A DNA stretch of 64,000 nucleotides, taken from the NCBI RefSeq assembly GCF_000378405.1, contig NZ_KB899639.1, forward strand, positions 52,946-116,945, given 5' to 3'. Positions 8,969 through 18,736 of this stretch are shown here, in pieces (the first letter of the stretch is position 1; each line of letters begins with the position of its first letter). The DNA comes from Succinimonas amylolytica DSM 2873. GTDB lineage: Bacteria; Pseudomonadota; Gammaproteobacteria; Enterobacterales; Succinivibrionaceae. The notes under the pieces are model-generated. The model was not told the DNA's origin, made no database searches, and worked only from the letters and a program-made list of their open reading frames with translations. The translations under genes and the position numbers were made by a program.

Positions 8969-9817
8969 TTAATACATGAGGGAGTAAATGGCCCGGCGGT
9001 ACTTCGCCTGCAGCGGATCTCCGTTCAGAGTAGAAAGAATGTCGAGATAAACTTTCTTGATATTTCCGGCATTGAGATCCTTTTTAAGGTAGTCCAGGAG
9101 CATCTGGAGAGCCTGTTCGGTTTTTCCGTCCTGGCTCCAGGCAGTGGCCAGCTGTTCGGCGATGGAGAGATCGTCAGGATTCTCATGATGCCGGTTTTCC
9201 AGAATTTTTGTCTCCGGGTTTTCCAGATTCTTTTCGGCCAGAGTCAGGGCGGCCATGAGATCCTTGAAGATCTGGGACTGCTGATCGGCAGGATCCGCAG
9301 CAGCGAGGAGTTCCCGGGCCTTTTCCAGCTTTTTGGTCTTAATGGCGATGTTGGCAAAACCGAATCTGATATTGGTATCCTTCGGCGCTATTTCAAAGGC
9401 TTCCTGCAGCTTGGCATAGGCTTCATGATTATTTCCGGCCTCCTCCAGCTTCACGGCTTCGCTGAGAAGGATTTTTTCTTTGGCAGGAAGGAAGGAGGCT
9501 ATTAGTCCGGGAACAGCCTCCGGATTGGCAAGTCTGTCGGAGAGCACGAGATCCACCGGACGCCCTTCCTTCAGCACGCATATTGCCGGCAGCGAGGAGA
9601 TCCCCACCTGGGCGCAGATGCTGTAAATGGCAGGATCCTGAACATCTGCCTCTGCCAGCATTATGTAGTCGTTATTCTGTCCAACGGCGTTTTCCAGTGT
9701 CTGGGTCAGTGCTTGGGACTTGGGGTCCTGCGGGTCGAAAACGTACAAAAGCACCGTCTTTTCTGCTGATTTCTGAATAATGTCCCTGATGTTGCTCTGA
9801 TTTGCTGTTTCAATCAT
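8969..9817 (-). CDS. cnoX: thioredoxin-fold co-chaperone CnoX
   Basis: CnoX (YbbN) is a holdase that protects proteins from oxidative unfolding and passes clients to GroEL and DnaK. The 282-residue protein has an N-terminal thioredoxin fold (about residues 1-110) in which the active-site CxxC is absent: the region reads DPQDPKSQ. The cis-proline loop ISSLPAICVLKEGRPVD is kept. Residues 115-282 are TPR-like. Length matches E. coli CnoX (about 284). It starts 3 bases after the pbgA stop; its ribosome binding site (AAGGATAAATAGAAA-ATG) overlaps the end of pbgA, so the two are co-transcribed and may be translationally coupled. Confidence 0.88.
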   Translation of the reverse strand: MIETANQSNIRDIIQKSAEKTVLLYVFDPQDPKSQALTQTLENAVGQNNDYIMLAEADVQDPAIYSICAQVGISSLPAICVLKEGRPVDLVLSDRLANPEAVPGLIASFLPAKEKILLSEAVKLEEAGNNHEAYAKLQEAFEIAPKDTNIRFGFANIAIKTKKLEKARELLAAADPADQQSQIFKDLMAALTLAEKNLENPETKILENRHHENPDDLSIAEQLATAWSQDGKTEQALQMLLDYLKKDLNAGNIKKVYLDILSTLNGDPLQAKYRRAIYSLMY

Positions 9818-9820
9818 TTT

Positions 9821-11668
9821 CTATTTATCCTTAAATTTATTGAGAATCTTAATTGCCTTGATAAGAGTTGACATGTTTGGCTGACTCTTGTGTTCGGGGT
9901 CGTCGCTGTAGATACTGGCATTTCCGTGCTTGTCAAAGGCGGTGGTCTGTGTGCTGGCAATGATCCGGATTTCGGAGGAATCGCCGCTCAGTATCCAGGG
10001 ACGGTTATCCAGATCCCTGACGTTCATTCCGGTGCTGTAGGTATCGTAATCGTTGCGTATTCCCAGAATTTCCCGGGAAATGGTGGGTGCCAGATCCTGG
10101 GAGCTGGTAAGCGCGGTAATTTTTGCCGGGATTATGGCATCGGGCCAGCTTATGATAAGGGGAACATGGAATGTCCGGCGATCGTACTTGGTTTCCTGAT
10201 AGGACGGGAAGGGAAGGGTCATGCCCCGGATCGAGGTGATGATAAACACCGTGTTTTTGAGTTTTCCGTCCTCCAGAAGGGCTTCCTGAATCTCGTCAAT
10301 GAGGATGTCCGTGCTGAGCAGGGTGTTGTAGTACCGGTTGAATACCTGCGGATCTCCGTTTTCGACATTTTCCGAAATTAACTGACTGTACGGAATTTCA
10401 GGCTGGAACTTCCGGGGGGCGATACGGGAGTCTTTCAGAGTCAGCGGGCCGTTAAGGCTGACAATTACCATCTGGGGGCGCGATGAGTCCCATTTTCTGA
10501 TGTACTGCACTGCCGACTTTACGGTTTCCTCATCAGAGGAAAAACTTTTAAGCTGGTTTCTTCTGATGCCGCTGATGGCCCGGAAATCGGTAACCTTCTT
10601 GCTGGGCTTACCGGTCATGAAGGACTGAAACTTATAATCCTGCTGCAGCATTTCCGTCATGCTTACCGGAGGTGTTTCACTGGATCTTATCAGGGGAAGA
10701 TACTGTCCGGGGAGACCGTAGAAGATCTCGAAGGTTGTAAGAGTGGCGTCATTGCTGCCGAGATAGTGGTTTTCATAGGAATCGTGCCTGGCAGCAAAGT
10801 CCACCAGTCTTGGCATGTACTCAATGTTGAGATACTCCTTGGAGAGTCCTTCGATTAATACCATCACGATATTCAGGGGGGCTTCGTTTGGTGTTACTCT
10901 CAGGTTTTCCAGGGGATAGCGTATTTTTTGCTGATAGCGGTCAATATTCTTTCGTTCAATTTCGTTATGACTGCCCTCATGGATGTCCACTATCCAGCCG
11001 TGTTCCTTAAGGAAGGTATTGGCGGTCATGGGGTAGTAGGCCGGGAATATGGATTTCTGCTGTGTGATGGGGACGTATTTGTAGGCGTCGGCCCAGATAT
11101 GCATGATGTGAGCAGAAAAAAATGAAATCAGAAAGACCGAGGAAACAAAAAAGCTGAGCTTCTGGTGGCTTCTGGTGTAGATATGCCGCCAGGCCAGCGA
11201 CGAAAACAGACATTCGATGGCCAGAAGCACCGGGGCGGCAATATAAAGGAAATTAAAATTCAGGCCGGTGGAGAAGCCTTCCTGTTCGAAAAAGAGATCC
11301 AGCACGGACAGATTGATATGGATTTTGATGGCCTGGTAGAGCTTTACGTCCACCAGCATGATCATAAACAGCAGCACGGTGAGTATTACTGCCAGAACCC
11401 GGTAGATTTTCAGATTTCCGATAAAGGAAAGGGGAAAAAAAATCAGAATATAGATAATGGTTACGAGGCAGCTGAAGTGTCCCAGCCAGCTGATGACCAG
11501 ATAGACAATTCCGAGGCCGGTGGACGGTGTGGGGGTGTTGTAGAGATAGCTGAGTCCGATGGCCACGGCAAGGAAGATGTTCAGGAACAGAAACCAGTGT
11601 CCCCAGCTTATGGTGCGGGAAACTTCGTCCTTGTAGGTAAAAAAACTGGGAATTTTCAAATTATCCAT
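9821..11668 (-). CDS. pbgA: inner-membrane sulfatase-fold regulator of LPS synthesis, PbgA/YejM (LapC) family
   Basis: PbgA/LapC senses periplasmic lipopolysaccharide and controls LpxC stability through LapB and FtsH. Residues about 14-165 form five membrane helices of the DUF3413 domain (SRTISWGHWFLFLNIFLAV and following). A periplasmic sulfatase/alkaline-phosphatase fold follows (NIVMVLIEGLSKEYLN; HYLGSNDATLTTFEIFYGLPG; VFIITSIRG). As in PbgA, classical sulfatase metal-binding residues appear incomplete. I chose the ATG at 11668 (AGGATCAGG upstream) over an ATG at 11710 that would add 14 residues. First gene of an operon with cnoX. Confidence 0.88.
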   Translation of the reverse strand: MDNLKIPSFFTYKDEVSRTISWGHWFLFLNIFLAVAIGLSYLYNTPTPSTGLGIVYLVISWLGHFSCLVTIIYILIFFPLSFIGNLKIYRVLAVILTVLLFMIMLVDVKLYQAIKIHINLSVLDLFFEQEGFSTGLNFNFLYIAAPVLLAIECLFSSLAWRHIYTRSHQKLSFFVSSVFLISFFSAHIMHIWADAYKYVPITQQKSIFPAYYPMTANTFLKEHGWIVDIHEGSHNEIERKNIDRYQQKIRYPLENLRVTPNEAPLNIVMVLIEGLSKEYLNIEYMPRLVDFAARHDSYENHYLGSNDATLTTFEIFYGLPGQYLPLIRSSETPPVSMTEMLQQDYKFQSFMTGKPSKKVTDFRAISGIRRNQLKSFSSDEETVKSAVQYIRKWDSSRPQMVIVSLNGPLTLKDSRIAPRKFQPEIPYSQLISENVENGDPQVFNRYYNTLLSTDILIDEIQEALLEDGKLKNTVFIITSIRGMTLPFPSYQETKYDRRTFHVPLIISWPDAIIPAKITALTSSQDLAPTISREILGIRNDYDTYSTGMNVRDLDNRPWILSGDSSEIRIIASTQTTAFDKHGNASIYSDDPEHKSQPNMSTLIKAIKILNKFKDK

Positions 11669-12187
11669 GTTGCCTGATCCTAAGAGAATGCCGATTTCTG
11701 TGACGTGCATGCCGGTATGTAATTATAAGTAAAACGGCTGATTTATTCCACATGGCGGTTCCGGGCGTTCGGGAGATTGCTGGTGAGAAGGCGGTGCTCT
11801 CCCTGCGGAGATGGCAGTGGTGTACAAAGTAACTGTATTTCCGGGCAAAAAAATGTGCAGTGTGCGGGCAGGGAGGAGGGGAGGGCGGGTAACTCATTTT
11901 CCGGAACTATGAAGGGTATTGTCGGCAACCAGGAAATAAAGCAGGAATATGGAAACGGAAGCAGCCCGGAAAACGGAATTTTACCGGACAGGCGGCTCTT
12001 TTGAATAAATATTGCGCAAAAAGCTGATTTCAATTCCTGAAAATATGAGCGAGGTAGAAAAATTCGCTTTTTTTGTTGTGTAGTGGATCTTGATATCGTC
12101 TATCATTTCTATCTGTTAGGCTAACTGTTTTGTTTTTTTTTGACAGTGATGCCGTCTCATCTGGTAAATATATAAAAGGATAGACTA
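11669..12187. promoter_or_regulatory. divergent regulatory region pbgA / mal operon, possible MalT boxes
   Basis: The purine run at 11870-11887 contains AGGGAGGAGG (9 of 10 to the enteric MalT box GGGGAKGAGG) and an overlapping GGGGAGGGCG (8 of 10). They lie about 300 bp upstream of malE, comparable to the long activator region of enteric mal promoters. A TTGACA at 12142-12147 is a -35 candidate, but the nearest -10-like TAAATA is spaced at 19. The malE ribosome binding site is AAAGGATAG just before 12188. Site assignments are tentative. Confidence 0.35.
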
Positions 12188-13381
12188 ATGAAAAAGAGTG
12201 TTTTAGCAACTGTGGTTGGTTTGGCTGCATTTGGCTTATCTCAGTTTGCTGTTGCCGGTATCGAAGAAGGTCAGCTCACCATCTGGGTTAACGGTGATAA
12301 GGCTTATGACGGCATTGCCAAGGTAGGCAAGAAGTTCGAGCAGGCTACTGGTGTTAAGGTTACTGTTCAGCATCCTGACGGGGTTGAAAACAAGTTCCAG
12401 CAGACCGCTGCTACCGGTAACGGCCCTGACATCTTCATGTGGGCTCACGACCGTTTCGGCGAATGGGCTAAGCAGGCTCTTCTTACCCCGATTGAGCCTA
12501 CTGCCGAAGAGAAGGCTCGTTTTGCTGACTTCGCATGGGAAGCAATGAAGGTAGATGGCAAGTATTACGGCTATCCTGTATCAATCGAAGCAATCGGCCT
12601 CATCTGCAACAAGGCAATTGTAAAGGACGCTCCTAAGGCATTCGAAGACTTCATCGCTCTCGATGACAAGTTAAAGGCTGACGGCAAGCGTGCTATTATG
12701 TGGGATTACAACAACGGCTACTTCACCTATCCTCTGATTTCCGCAAACGGCGGCTATGCATTCAAGAAGACTGCAACCGGCTATGACGTTAAGGATTCAG
12801 GTGTTAATAACGACGGTGCCAAGAAGGGTGTTAACTTCCTCGTTGACCTCATCAAGGGCGGCCATATGGAGAAGGGTGTTGATTACGGTGTAATGGATTC
12901 CTCCTTCGTTAACGGCAAGGTTGCATGTATCATCAACGGACCTTGGTCTTGGGGTAACTACGACACCAAGAAGATCGACATCTCCGTTAATGCCATTCCT
13001 TCCCTTGGCGGCCAGACTGCTCATCCTTTCGTAGGTGTTCAGGGCATGACCATCAATGCAGCTTCTCCTAACAAGGACCTTGCAAAGGAATTCCTCGAGA
13101 AGTACCTGCTTACCGATGAAGGTCTCCAGGCTATGAACGATGACAAGCAGCTCGGTGTGGCAGCTCTCAACTCCTTCGAAAAGAAGCTTGAGGCTGATCC
13201 TAAGATCGGTTCCCGTATCGCTGCAACCAGAGCTAACGCCGAGGTTGGTCATCCGATGCCTAACGTAGCTGAAATGAACCGTTTCTGGTCTTCATTCCAG
13301 ACTGCTCTTACCAACTCCACCAAGGGCCGTCAGACTGTTGACGAGGCACTGAGCACTGCTGAGCGCCGTATTGAGCAGTAA
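12188..13381 (+). CDS. malE: maltose/maltodextrin-binding periplasmic protein
   Basis: Binds maltose and maltodextrins in the periplasm and delivers them to the MalFGK2 transporter. Signal peptide [22 protein letters not shown] is cleaved near residue 23. The mature start [40 protein letters not shown] and [10 protein letters not shown] are all classical MalE segments. 397 residues, essentially the enteric length. First gene of malEFGK. It is followed by two hairpins before malF, expected to make binding protein more abundant than membrane components. Codon use looks strongly biased (highly expressed). Confidence 0.97.
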   Translation: MKKSVLATVVGLAAFGLSQFAVAGIEEGQLTIWVNGDKAYDGIAKVGKKFEQATGVKVTVQHPDGVENKFQQTAATGNGPDIFMWAHDRFGEWAKQALLTPIEPTAEEKARFADFAWEAMKVDGKYYGYPVSIEAIGLICNKAIVKDAPKAFEDFIALDDKLKADGKRAIMWDYNNGYFTYPLISANGGYAFKKTATGYDVKDSGVNNDGAKKGVNFLVDLIKGGHMEKGVDYGVMDSSFVNGKVACIINGPWSWGNYDTKKIDISVNAIPSLGGQTAHPFVGVQGMTINAASPNKDLAKEFLEKYLLTDEGLQAMNDDKQLGVAALNSFEKKLEADPKIGSRIAATRANAEVGHPMPNVAEMNRFWSSFQTALTNSTKGRQTVDEALSTAERRIEQ

Positions 13382-13403
13382 TAGTTGCTAAGCTGTTTTA
13401 GAG

Positions 13404-13432
13404 GCTTCGGAAGGAATCTTCCGGAGCTTTTT
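13404..13432 (+). terminator. hairpin with T5 between malE and malF
   Basis: GCTTCGGAAG-GAAT-CTTCCGGAGC forms a 10-bp stem with one G-T pair, followed by TTTTT. It looks like a leaky terminator/3' stabiliser that would raise MalE over MalF. Enteric malE-malF also has a stem-loop gap, of different sequence. Confidence 0.8.
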
Positions 13433-13449
13433 AAAGAGTTTTTAGAAGT

Positions 13450-13481
13450 AAAAACTTTAATAAGAAATTATTAAAGTTTTT
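13450..13481 (+). other. second, AT-rich hairpin in malE-malF gap
   Basis: AAAAACTTTAATAA-GAAA-TTATTAAAGTTTTT is a perfect 14-bp stem with a 4-base loop. Being AT-only apart from one pair it is weak in RNA, but its perfection suggests function: 3' end processing, or a protein-binding dyad for an internal malF promoter. Confidence 0.6.
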
Positions 13482-13552
13482 ATTTGTAATAAAGCTCATG
13501 GTTTATTACAGAACAGAAAAGCTAGGTTTGTTTGTTTTTAAGGTTTGTTAGC

Positions 13553-15262
13553 ATGGAATCTATTAAGAATGGAGGAAAAGCTTCAGGAGGAGGAGCCTCA
13601 AAGGGCGATTCCGGAGCTTTACGAAAAATCCTAATCATGGCGCCAATTCTGGTGTTTGGACTGTGGTGGGTTTGCTCAATGCTTGTGGATGGACAGTATG
13701 CATTTGCAGCGTTGTTCTCCGTGGTAATTGGCGGTGGTTTGATAGCGTTTTGGTGCAAGCGCTTCTACCCGCACCGCTACATATACCCGGGCATTGCCAG
13801 TATGATAATCTTTATTATCTTCCCGCTGGTATACACAGTGTATATTGCCTTTACCAACTATTCGGATAATAACCTCTTTACTCTTGAAAGAGCTGAAGAA
13901 TTTCATCTTCAGAAGAAGTACCGCGTTGAGGGCGGGGAATACAAGTTCAGCATTGTTGAAAGCAGCAACAAAGGCCTGTACTCTCTGGTTCTCACCACTG
14001 GCGGACAAACGGCTGCTGACGGTTCTGTAACTCCTGTTGAAGTTTACAAGTCATCAGAAATCCGTTTCTATGACAAGGATGACATGGCCAAGGAGACCAC
14101 CAGACTGAGCGTTGAGAAGAACGTTATTCCGGTGGAGAAGGTGGACAGCAATTATCAGCCCACTCCCTGCGGCATCAAGTGCACCATGAAGTTCCGTGAC
14201 TTCCTTAAGACCGTTAAGGTAAGCCTTGATTCCAACGAGCTTTCCATGATCGACCTGCATACCTTCGGCGCCATGAGAAAGAAATTTACCAAGCTGGAAG
14301 ACGGCAAGGTTCTCGGCAACGGACGTATGTTCAAGAATCCGCATCTCCTTCTCGATAACCAGACCCAGAAGCTTTTCATGCCTGACATGGAAAGAGGGTA
14401 TTTCCGTTATATCGATGACAAGACCGGTGATTTCGAGGGTGAAAACTATACCCCTGGTTTCCGCGTAGGTGTTGGTTTCTCACACTTCAAGAGAATCTTC
14501 TCGGACAACAACATCAGAGAACCGTTCATTAAGATCTTTATCTGGACTGTTGTGTTCGCACTGGGTACCGTAGGCATAACCCTCGCTATCGGCATGGTGC
14601 TTGCCTGCTTCGTACAGTGGGAGTTCCTGAAGGGCCGTGCCATTTACCGGGTAATTCTCATTCTCCCCTATGCGGTTCCGTCATTTATTTCCATTCTGGT
14701 GTTCAAGGGACTCTTTAATGAGAACTTCGGTGAAATCAACCGGATCATTGACTTCGTATTCGGTGTAAAGCCTGAGTGGACCACTTCTCCCAACTTGGCA
14801 CGTATGATGCTCTTAATCGTTAATGCATGGCTGGGCTATCCGTACATGATGATTCTCTGCATGGGCCTTCTCAAGTCTATTCCTGATGATCTCTATGAAG
14901 CATCTGCAATGGACGGCGCCGGTCCTTTCCAGAATTTCTTCAATATTACCGTACCGCTTCTTTGGAAGCCGCTGTTCCCGCTCCTGATTGCATCCTTTGC
15001 ATTCAACTTCAACAACTTCGTTCTTATCATGTTGTTGACCAACGGCGGTCCTGACTATCTGCCTGAGCCTGGCAGCACCACTGCAACCATGGCCGGTGCC
15101 ACCGACTTGCTGGTGTCCTATACCTACCGTCTGGCATTTGAAGGCGGAGCTGGCGGTCATGACTACGGTCTGGCATCTGCAATTGCTACCATGATCTTCG
15201 TTCTCGTAGGCACTCTTGCAGTAGTACAGCTCAAGTTAACCAAGAAAGACGCAGGGAGATAA
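13553..15262 (+). CDS. malF: maltose ABC transporter permease MalF
   Basis: Inner-membrane half of the MalFGK2 importer. Start chosen at the ATG at 13553 (AAGG 8 bases upstream); a TTG at 13532 would add 7 residues. Three N-terminal membrane segments (residues about 25-100) precede a large periplasmic P2 domain (about 100-310), typical of MalF, and five further helices. The EAA loop that contacts MalK reads EASAMDGAGPFQNFFNITVPLL (about residue 455). 569 residues, longer than E. coli MalF (514). It lies 3 bases before malG. Confidence 0.96.
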   Translation: MESIKNGGKASGGGASKGDSGALRKILIMAPILVFGLWWVCSMLVDGQYAFAALFSVVIGGGLIAFWCKRFYPHRYIYPGIASMIIFIIFPLVYTVYIAFTNYSDNNLFTLERAEEFHLQKKYRVEGGEYKFSIVESSNKGLYSLVLTTGGQTAADGSVTPVEVYKSSEIRFYDKDDMAKETTRLSVEKNVIPVEKVDSNYQPTPCGIKCTMKFRDFLKTVKVSLDSNELSMIDLHTFGAMRKKFTKLEDGKVLGNGRMFKNPHLLLDNQTQKLFMPDMERGYFRYIDDKTGDFEGENYTPGFRVGVGFSHFKRIFSDNNIREPFIKIFIWTVVFALGTVGITLAIGMVLACFVQWEFLKGRAIYRVILILPYAVPSFISILVFKGLFNENFGEINRIIDFVFGVKPEWTTSPNLARMMLLIVNAWLGYPYMMILCMGLLKSIPDDLYEASAMDGAGPFQNFFNITVPLLWKPLFPLLIASFAFNFNNFVLIMLLTNGGPDYLPEPGSTTATMAGATDLLVSYTYRLAFEGGAGGHDYGLASAIATMIFVLVGTLAVVQLKLTKKDAGR

Positions 15263-15265
15263 TAA

Positions 15266-16186
15266 ATGGCAATAGTACAACCTAAGTCGATTAAATATCG
15301 CATCTGGGCAACTCATGCGCTGGTTTGCCTGTTCCTCCTGGCGATTTTGTTCCCCCTGTTCATGGTGGTAATGATTTCGTTCCGTGAAGGTAACTTTGCA
15401 ACCAACGTGTCCGACAGTATTTTTGGACTTTTCTTCCCGGGCTTTGATTCCCTGACACTGGATCACTGGAAGCTGGCTCTGGGTATGTCCTATATTGATC
15501 CGAACGGAAAGGAAGTTCTCCCGCCGTTCCCGGTTCTGCGCTGGCTCTGGAATTCAATCTATATTTCAGTTGTAACAGCTGCCTTTATCGTAGTGCTCTC
15601 AACTACCAGCGCCTATGCGTTTGCGAGACTTAACTTCTCCGGAAAGGGTCTGATCCTCGACTGCATGCTGGTGTTCCAGATGTTCCCTGCAATGCTGGCT
15701 CTCGTTGCCATCTATGCTCTGTTCGATAACATCGGTGCCTACATCCCGGCTCTGGGTCTTAACTCTCATGGCGGTCTGATATTGTCCTACATGGGCGGTA
15801 TTGCGCTGCATATCTGGACCATTAAGGGCTATTTTGAAACCATCGACGCCTCTCTGGAAGAAGCTGCCGCAATTGACGGCGCTACCCCGTGGCAGGCATT
15901 CAGACTGGTTCTGCTGCCCCTGTCGGTACCTATCCTTGCCGTAGTATTTATTCTGGCATTCATCGGTACTATTACCGAGGTTCCTGTGGCCAGCATTCTG
16001 CTTACTGACAATGTTAACGACTACACTCTTGCTGTAGGTTCTCAGCAGTACATGGCTTCTCAGGACAAGAAGTGGGGCGACTTTGCTGCAGCTGCAGTTA
16101 TGTCGGGTCTTCCTATCACCGTGGTATTCCTCCTGGCTCAGCACTGGCTGGTCGGCGGTCTTACTGCAGGCGGTGTAAAGGGCTAA
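15266..16186 (+). CDS. malG: maltose ABC transporter permease MalG
   Basis: Second membrane subunit of the maltodextrin importer, 306 residues. Six membrane helices are visible, starting with [20 protein letters not shown]. The EAA motif is [22 protein letters not shown] (about residue 195). It starts 3 bases after the malF stop, with GGGAG as ribosome binding site inside the end of malF. The C-terminal [16 protein letters not shown] is the conserved MalG tail that reaches into the channel. Confidence 0.97.
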   Translation: MAIVQPKSIKYRIWATHALVCLFLLAILFPLFMVVMISFREGNFATNVSDSIFGLFFPGFDSLTLDHWKLALGMSYIDPNGKEVLPPFPVLRWLWNSIYISVVTAAFIVVLSTTSAYAFARLNFSGKGLILDCMLVFQMFPAMLALVAIYALFDNIGAYIPALGLNSHGGLILSYMGGIALHIWTIKGYFETIDASLEEAAAIDGATPWQAFRLVLLPLSVPILAVVFILAFIGTITEVPVASILLTDNVNDYTLAVGSQQYMASQDKKWGDFAAAAVMSGLPITVVFLLAQHWLVGGLTAGGVKG

Positions 16187-16197
16187 AAGATGTATTT

Positions 16198-16224
16198 GGC
16201 GGCATGGCAGTTTGATGCCGCCTT
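16198..16224 (+). other. hairpin between malG and malK
   Basis: GGCGGCAT (16198-16205) pairs exactly with ATGCCGCC (16215-16222); only three T follow. A weak attenuator or mRNA-processing hairpin within the mal operon. Confidence 0.5.
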
Positions 16225-16254
16225 TCAGAGATTTTTTAATTCGGAGCTATATAA

Positions 16255-17391
16255 ATGGCTGAAGTTACTTTAACAAATGTTTTGAAAAACTATAAGCTTG
16301 GTGTTCTCAAGGATACCCTTCGCAACATCAATCTTGACATTAAGGATGGCGAGTTCATCGTTTTCGTCGGACCTTCCGGCTGCGGCAAATCCACTCTTCT
16401 CCGTATGGTTGCCGGCCTTGAGGACATTACCGGCGGCGAGCTCAAGATCGACGGCGTTTACATGAACGACATTCCTCCGGTAGAGCGTGGTGTAGGCATG
16501 GTGTTCCAGTCCTACGCTCTGTATCCCCACATGGACGTTCGTGAAAACATGGCCTTTGGTCTTAAGCTTAAGAAGTTCGACAAGGACACCATTGAAAAGC
16601 GTGTTGCTCATGCCTCAAAGATCCTTGGTCTGGAAGCTCTTATGGACAGAAAGCCCAAGGCTCTGTCAGGCGGTCAGCGTCAGCGTGTGGCTATCGGTCG
16701 TTCTATCGTGCAGCAGCCGAACGTGTTCCTGTTTGACGAGCCCCTGTCAAACCTCGATGCCGCTCTCCGTGTAAAGATGCGTATTGAAATTGCCAAGCTC
16801 CACAAGGAACTTAATGCTACCATTATTTACGTAACCCACGACCAGGTGGAAGCTATGACTCTGGCTGACCGCATTGCGGTTCTGAGCCCGCTCAAGGATT
16901 CTGCTGAAACCAATCTGGAGCAGTTCGGTTCTCCTCTGGAGCTCTACCACAATCCTTGCAACAAGTTCGTTGCCGGCTTTATCGGTTCTCCGAAGATGAA
17001 CTTCCTCAAGGGCCAGCTCATCGAAATCGGTGAAGAGCGCTGCCGCGTCAAGCTCAATACCGGCGACGTTGTTACTGCCTGTGTTGATGCCCGCCGTGCC
17101 AATGTGGGAGACAAGGTTGAGCTCGGCATTCGTCCGGAGCACCTGGTTCCGGTTGATCATCCGGATGCCGAAAACCGTCTCTCCGGTGTGGTTCAGGTGG
17201 CAGAGCACCTGGGTGCCGAATCCTTCGTTTACATGGACGTTGACGGTGAGGACTTTACTGTTAAGGCTGCTTCCGAAATTCCGGTTGATACCGGCGATTC
17301 CCTGGAAGTAGGCATTCCTGCCAAGGCATGCTATCTCTTCGACCATGAGGAAAAAGCCTTCAGAAGAACCTCCAAGTACAATCGTTCTTAA
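16255..17391 (+). CDS. malK: maltose/maltodextrin ABC transporter ATPase MalK
   Basis: ATPase subunit that powers MalFG. 378 residues. Walker A is GPSGCGKST (about 39-47), Q-loop FQSYALYP, signature [14 protein letters not shown], Walker [13 protein letters not shown], switch histidine in [12 protein letters not shown]-terminal regulatory OB-fold domain (about 235-378) is present; in enteric bacteria this part binds MalT and EIIA-Glc. It ends the mal operon, 68 bp after malG. No malT, malP or malQ is in the window. Confidence 0.97.
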   Translation: MAEVTLTNVLKNYKLGVLKDTLRNINLDIKDGEFIVFVGPSGCGKSTLLRMVAGLEDITGGELKIDGVYMNDIPPVERGVGMVFQSYALYPHMDVRENMAFGLKLKKFDKDTIEKRVAHASKILGLEALMDRKPKALSGGQRQRVAIGRSIVQQPNVFLFDEPLSNLDAALRVKMRIEIAKLHKELNATIIYVTHDQVEAMTLADRIAVLSPLKDSAETNLEQFGSPLELYHNPCNKFVAGFIGSPKMNFLKGQLIEIGEERCRVKLNTGDVVTACVDARRANVGDKVELGIRPEHLVPVDHPDAENRLSGVVQVAEHLGAESFVYMDVDGEDFTVKAASEIPVDTGDSLEVGIPAKACYLFDHEEKAFRRTSKYNRS

Positions 17392-17414
17392 TTGAATCAA
17401 TCCTAGCTAAAGAC

Positions 17415-17446
17415 AAGGCGGTGTGCGAACATCGCCTTTTTATTTT
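17415..17446 (+). terminator. mal operon terminator
   Basis: GGCGGTG-(6)-CATCGCC (7 bp, one G-T pair) followed by TTTTTATTTTG. Confidence 0.85.
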
Positions 17447-17704
17447 GCCCGCTTGTAATGAAAGCGGTATTCCGGAACAGAGTGTCAGTATAGGACAGCT
17501 AGCGAACAGGATTAGCGGAAAGGAGGTAATCAATTTATTTTTATTAACTTAAACGCGGATTATAGTATTACTATTAATTTCAGATTTTTCGAAATAAAAA
17601 TATTTAATTTTGTTTAATGTTGTGTTATTTGATATTATTAACAATTTATGATATGATTAATATTGTGATATTTACGGCTCCAAATTATTATTTTGGCTTT
17701 ATGC
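17447..17704 (+). promoter_or_regulatory. AT-rich upstream region with sigma-70-like promoter
   Basis: TTGATA (17629-17634), a 17-base spacer and TATGAT (17652-17657) make a good promoter for the RelA/SpoT-domain gene, leaving about a 40-base leader. No Shine-Dalgarno sequence precedes that gene. The composition shifts sharply to AT-rich here compared with the mal genes, suggesting acquired DNA. Confidence 0.6.
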
Positions 17705-18718
17705 ATGATAATTAGTAATAAACAGATTAATAGAGCGGGTGAAATTATTCGCAGCGGAAGCACTGAAGAAAAAGAGCAGGCTATTACGCTGTTAAATCAC
17801 TGGCGCCGCAGCTATATGCTTCCTTTAGAGAATATGAGAGCCATTGTCGATGCCTGTCTGAAACAGTTGCCTTTTTCCTGTACTGTTGGTCAGAGACTAA
17901 AAAGAATGCCCTCCATGATCGGAAAGATTGTCAGATTTCCGGATATGACAGTTTCCAGGATGCAGGATGTTGGCGGCATAAGAATTATTGTGCCTGATAT
18001 TCCGGATATCAGGATAGTTCATGAGGCACTACTGAAGCTTGTAAAGCCTGAAGCCGTTGTTCCGGTAAAAGACTATATTGCAAAACCGAAACCTGATGGC
18101 TACAGAAGTCTTCATCAGGTATTTAAATATCTGAATGAACAGGATGAAGACAGTAACCATAAGAGAATTGAAATCCAGATAAGAACCAGACTGCAGCACG
18201 CCTGGGCAACGACTGTAGAAACATTGGGGGTGATTGATAAGGTTTTGTATAAATCTGGCTATGGACAGGCAGCAAATATAAAATTTTTAAAAATTGCCAG
18301 CGCCTTATTTTCTTTAAAGGAGAACTGTAATGTTCCTGAGGGATATGAACAGTATTCCAAAGATTATTTAATTGAAGAGTTAAGAAAAATTGAACAGGAA
18401 CAACATATATTATCTAAATTTAGGGGATTGGCAGCATTAAAACCGTCTCTCAGTTCCGGAGGTCCCGGTGCTGTTTTCTTTGTGCTACTATTGGATGTTT
18501 CCAGTCAAAATGATTATAAGGTAAAAGTTATACCTTTCGGTGATGAAGAAGAGGCTGTACGGTATTATGATACCCTGGAAAAGGAAACAGGAAATACCCC
18601 TGAAGTAGCGGTGGTTTTAGTAAGATCCGAAAAATTGGAAGAATTAAATATTGCCTACCCGAATTACTTCCTGGATACCCGGAATTTTGTAAAAAATATT
18701 GAAGATGTTATTAAATAA
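17705..18718 (+). CDS. RelA/SpoT-type (p)ppGpp synthetase-domain protein (possible toxSAS)
   Basis: 337-residue protein with a stand-alone nucleotide pyrophosphokinase domain. Visible motifs: RLKRMPS (about 64-70), DVGGIR (88-93, catalytic Asp), KPKPDGYRSLH (127-137) and EIQIRTRLQHAWA (156-168, catalytic Glu). There is no HD hydrolase motif and no TGS/ACT tail, so it is a synthetase-only enzyme. Relatives include small alarmone synthetases and the toxSAS toxins, which pyrophosphorylate tRNA or adenosine nucleotides and are neutralised by a neighbouring gene. The C-terminal 150 residues are unassigned. I start at the ATG at 17705; a TTG at 17693 would add 4 residues. The next gene starts 18 bases after the stop. 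AT-rich compared with flanking genes. Confidence 0.8.
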   Translation: MIISNKQINRAGEIIRSGSTEEKEQAITLLNHWRRSYMLPLENMRAIVDACLKQLPFSCTVGQRLKRMPSMIGKIVRFPDMTVSRMQDVGGIRIIVPDIPDIRIVHEALLKLVKPEAVVPVKDYIAKPKPDGYRSLHQVFKYLNEQDEDSNHKRIEIQIRTRLQHAWATTVETLGVIDKVLYKSGYGQAANIKFLKIASALFSLKENCNVPEGYEQYSKDYLIEELRKIEQEQHILSKFRGLAALKPSLSSGGPGAVFFVLLLDVSSQNDYKVKVIPFGDEEEAVRYYDTLEKETGNTPEVAVVLVRSEKLEELNIAYPNYFLDTRNFVKNIEDVIK

Positions 18719-18736
18719 GGATTTCAAACTGATTAT

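Noticed and set aside
17519-17531. AAAGGAGGTAATC, a perfect Shine-Dalgarno-like sequence before the RelA/SpoT gene
   Set aside because: No ATG, GTG or TTG follows at usable distance and the downstream frame stops quickly; probably chance or a relic.
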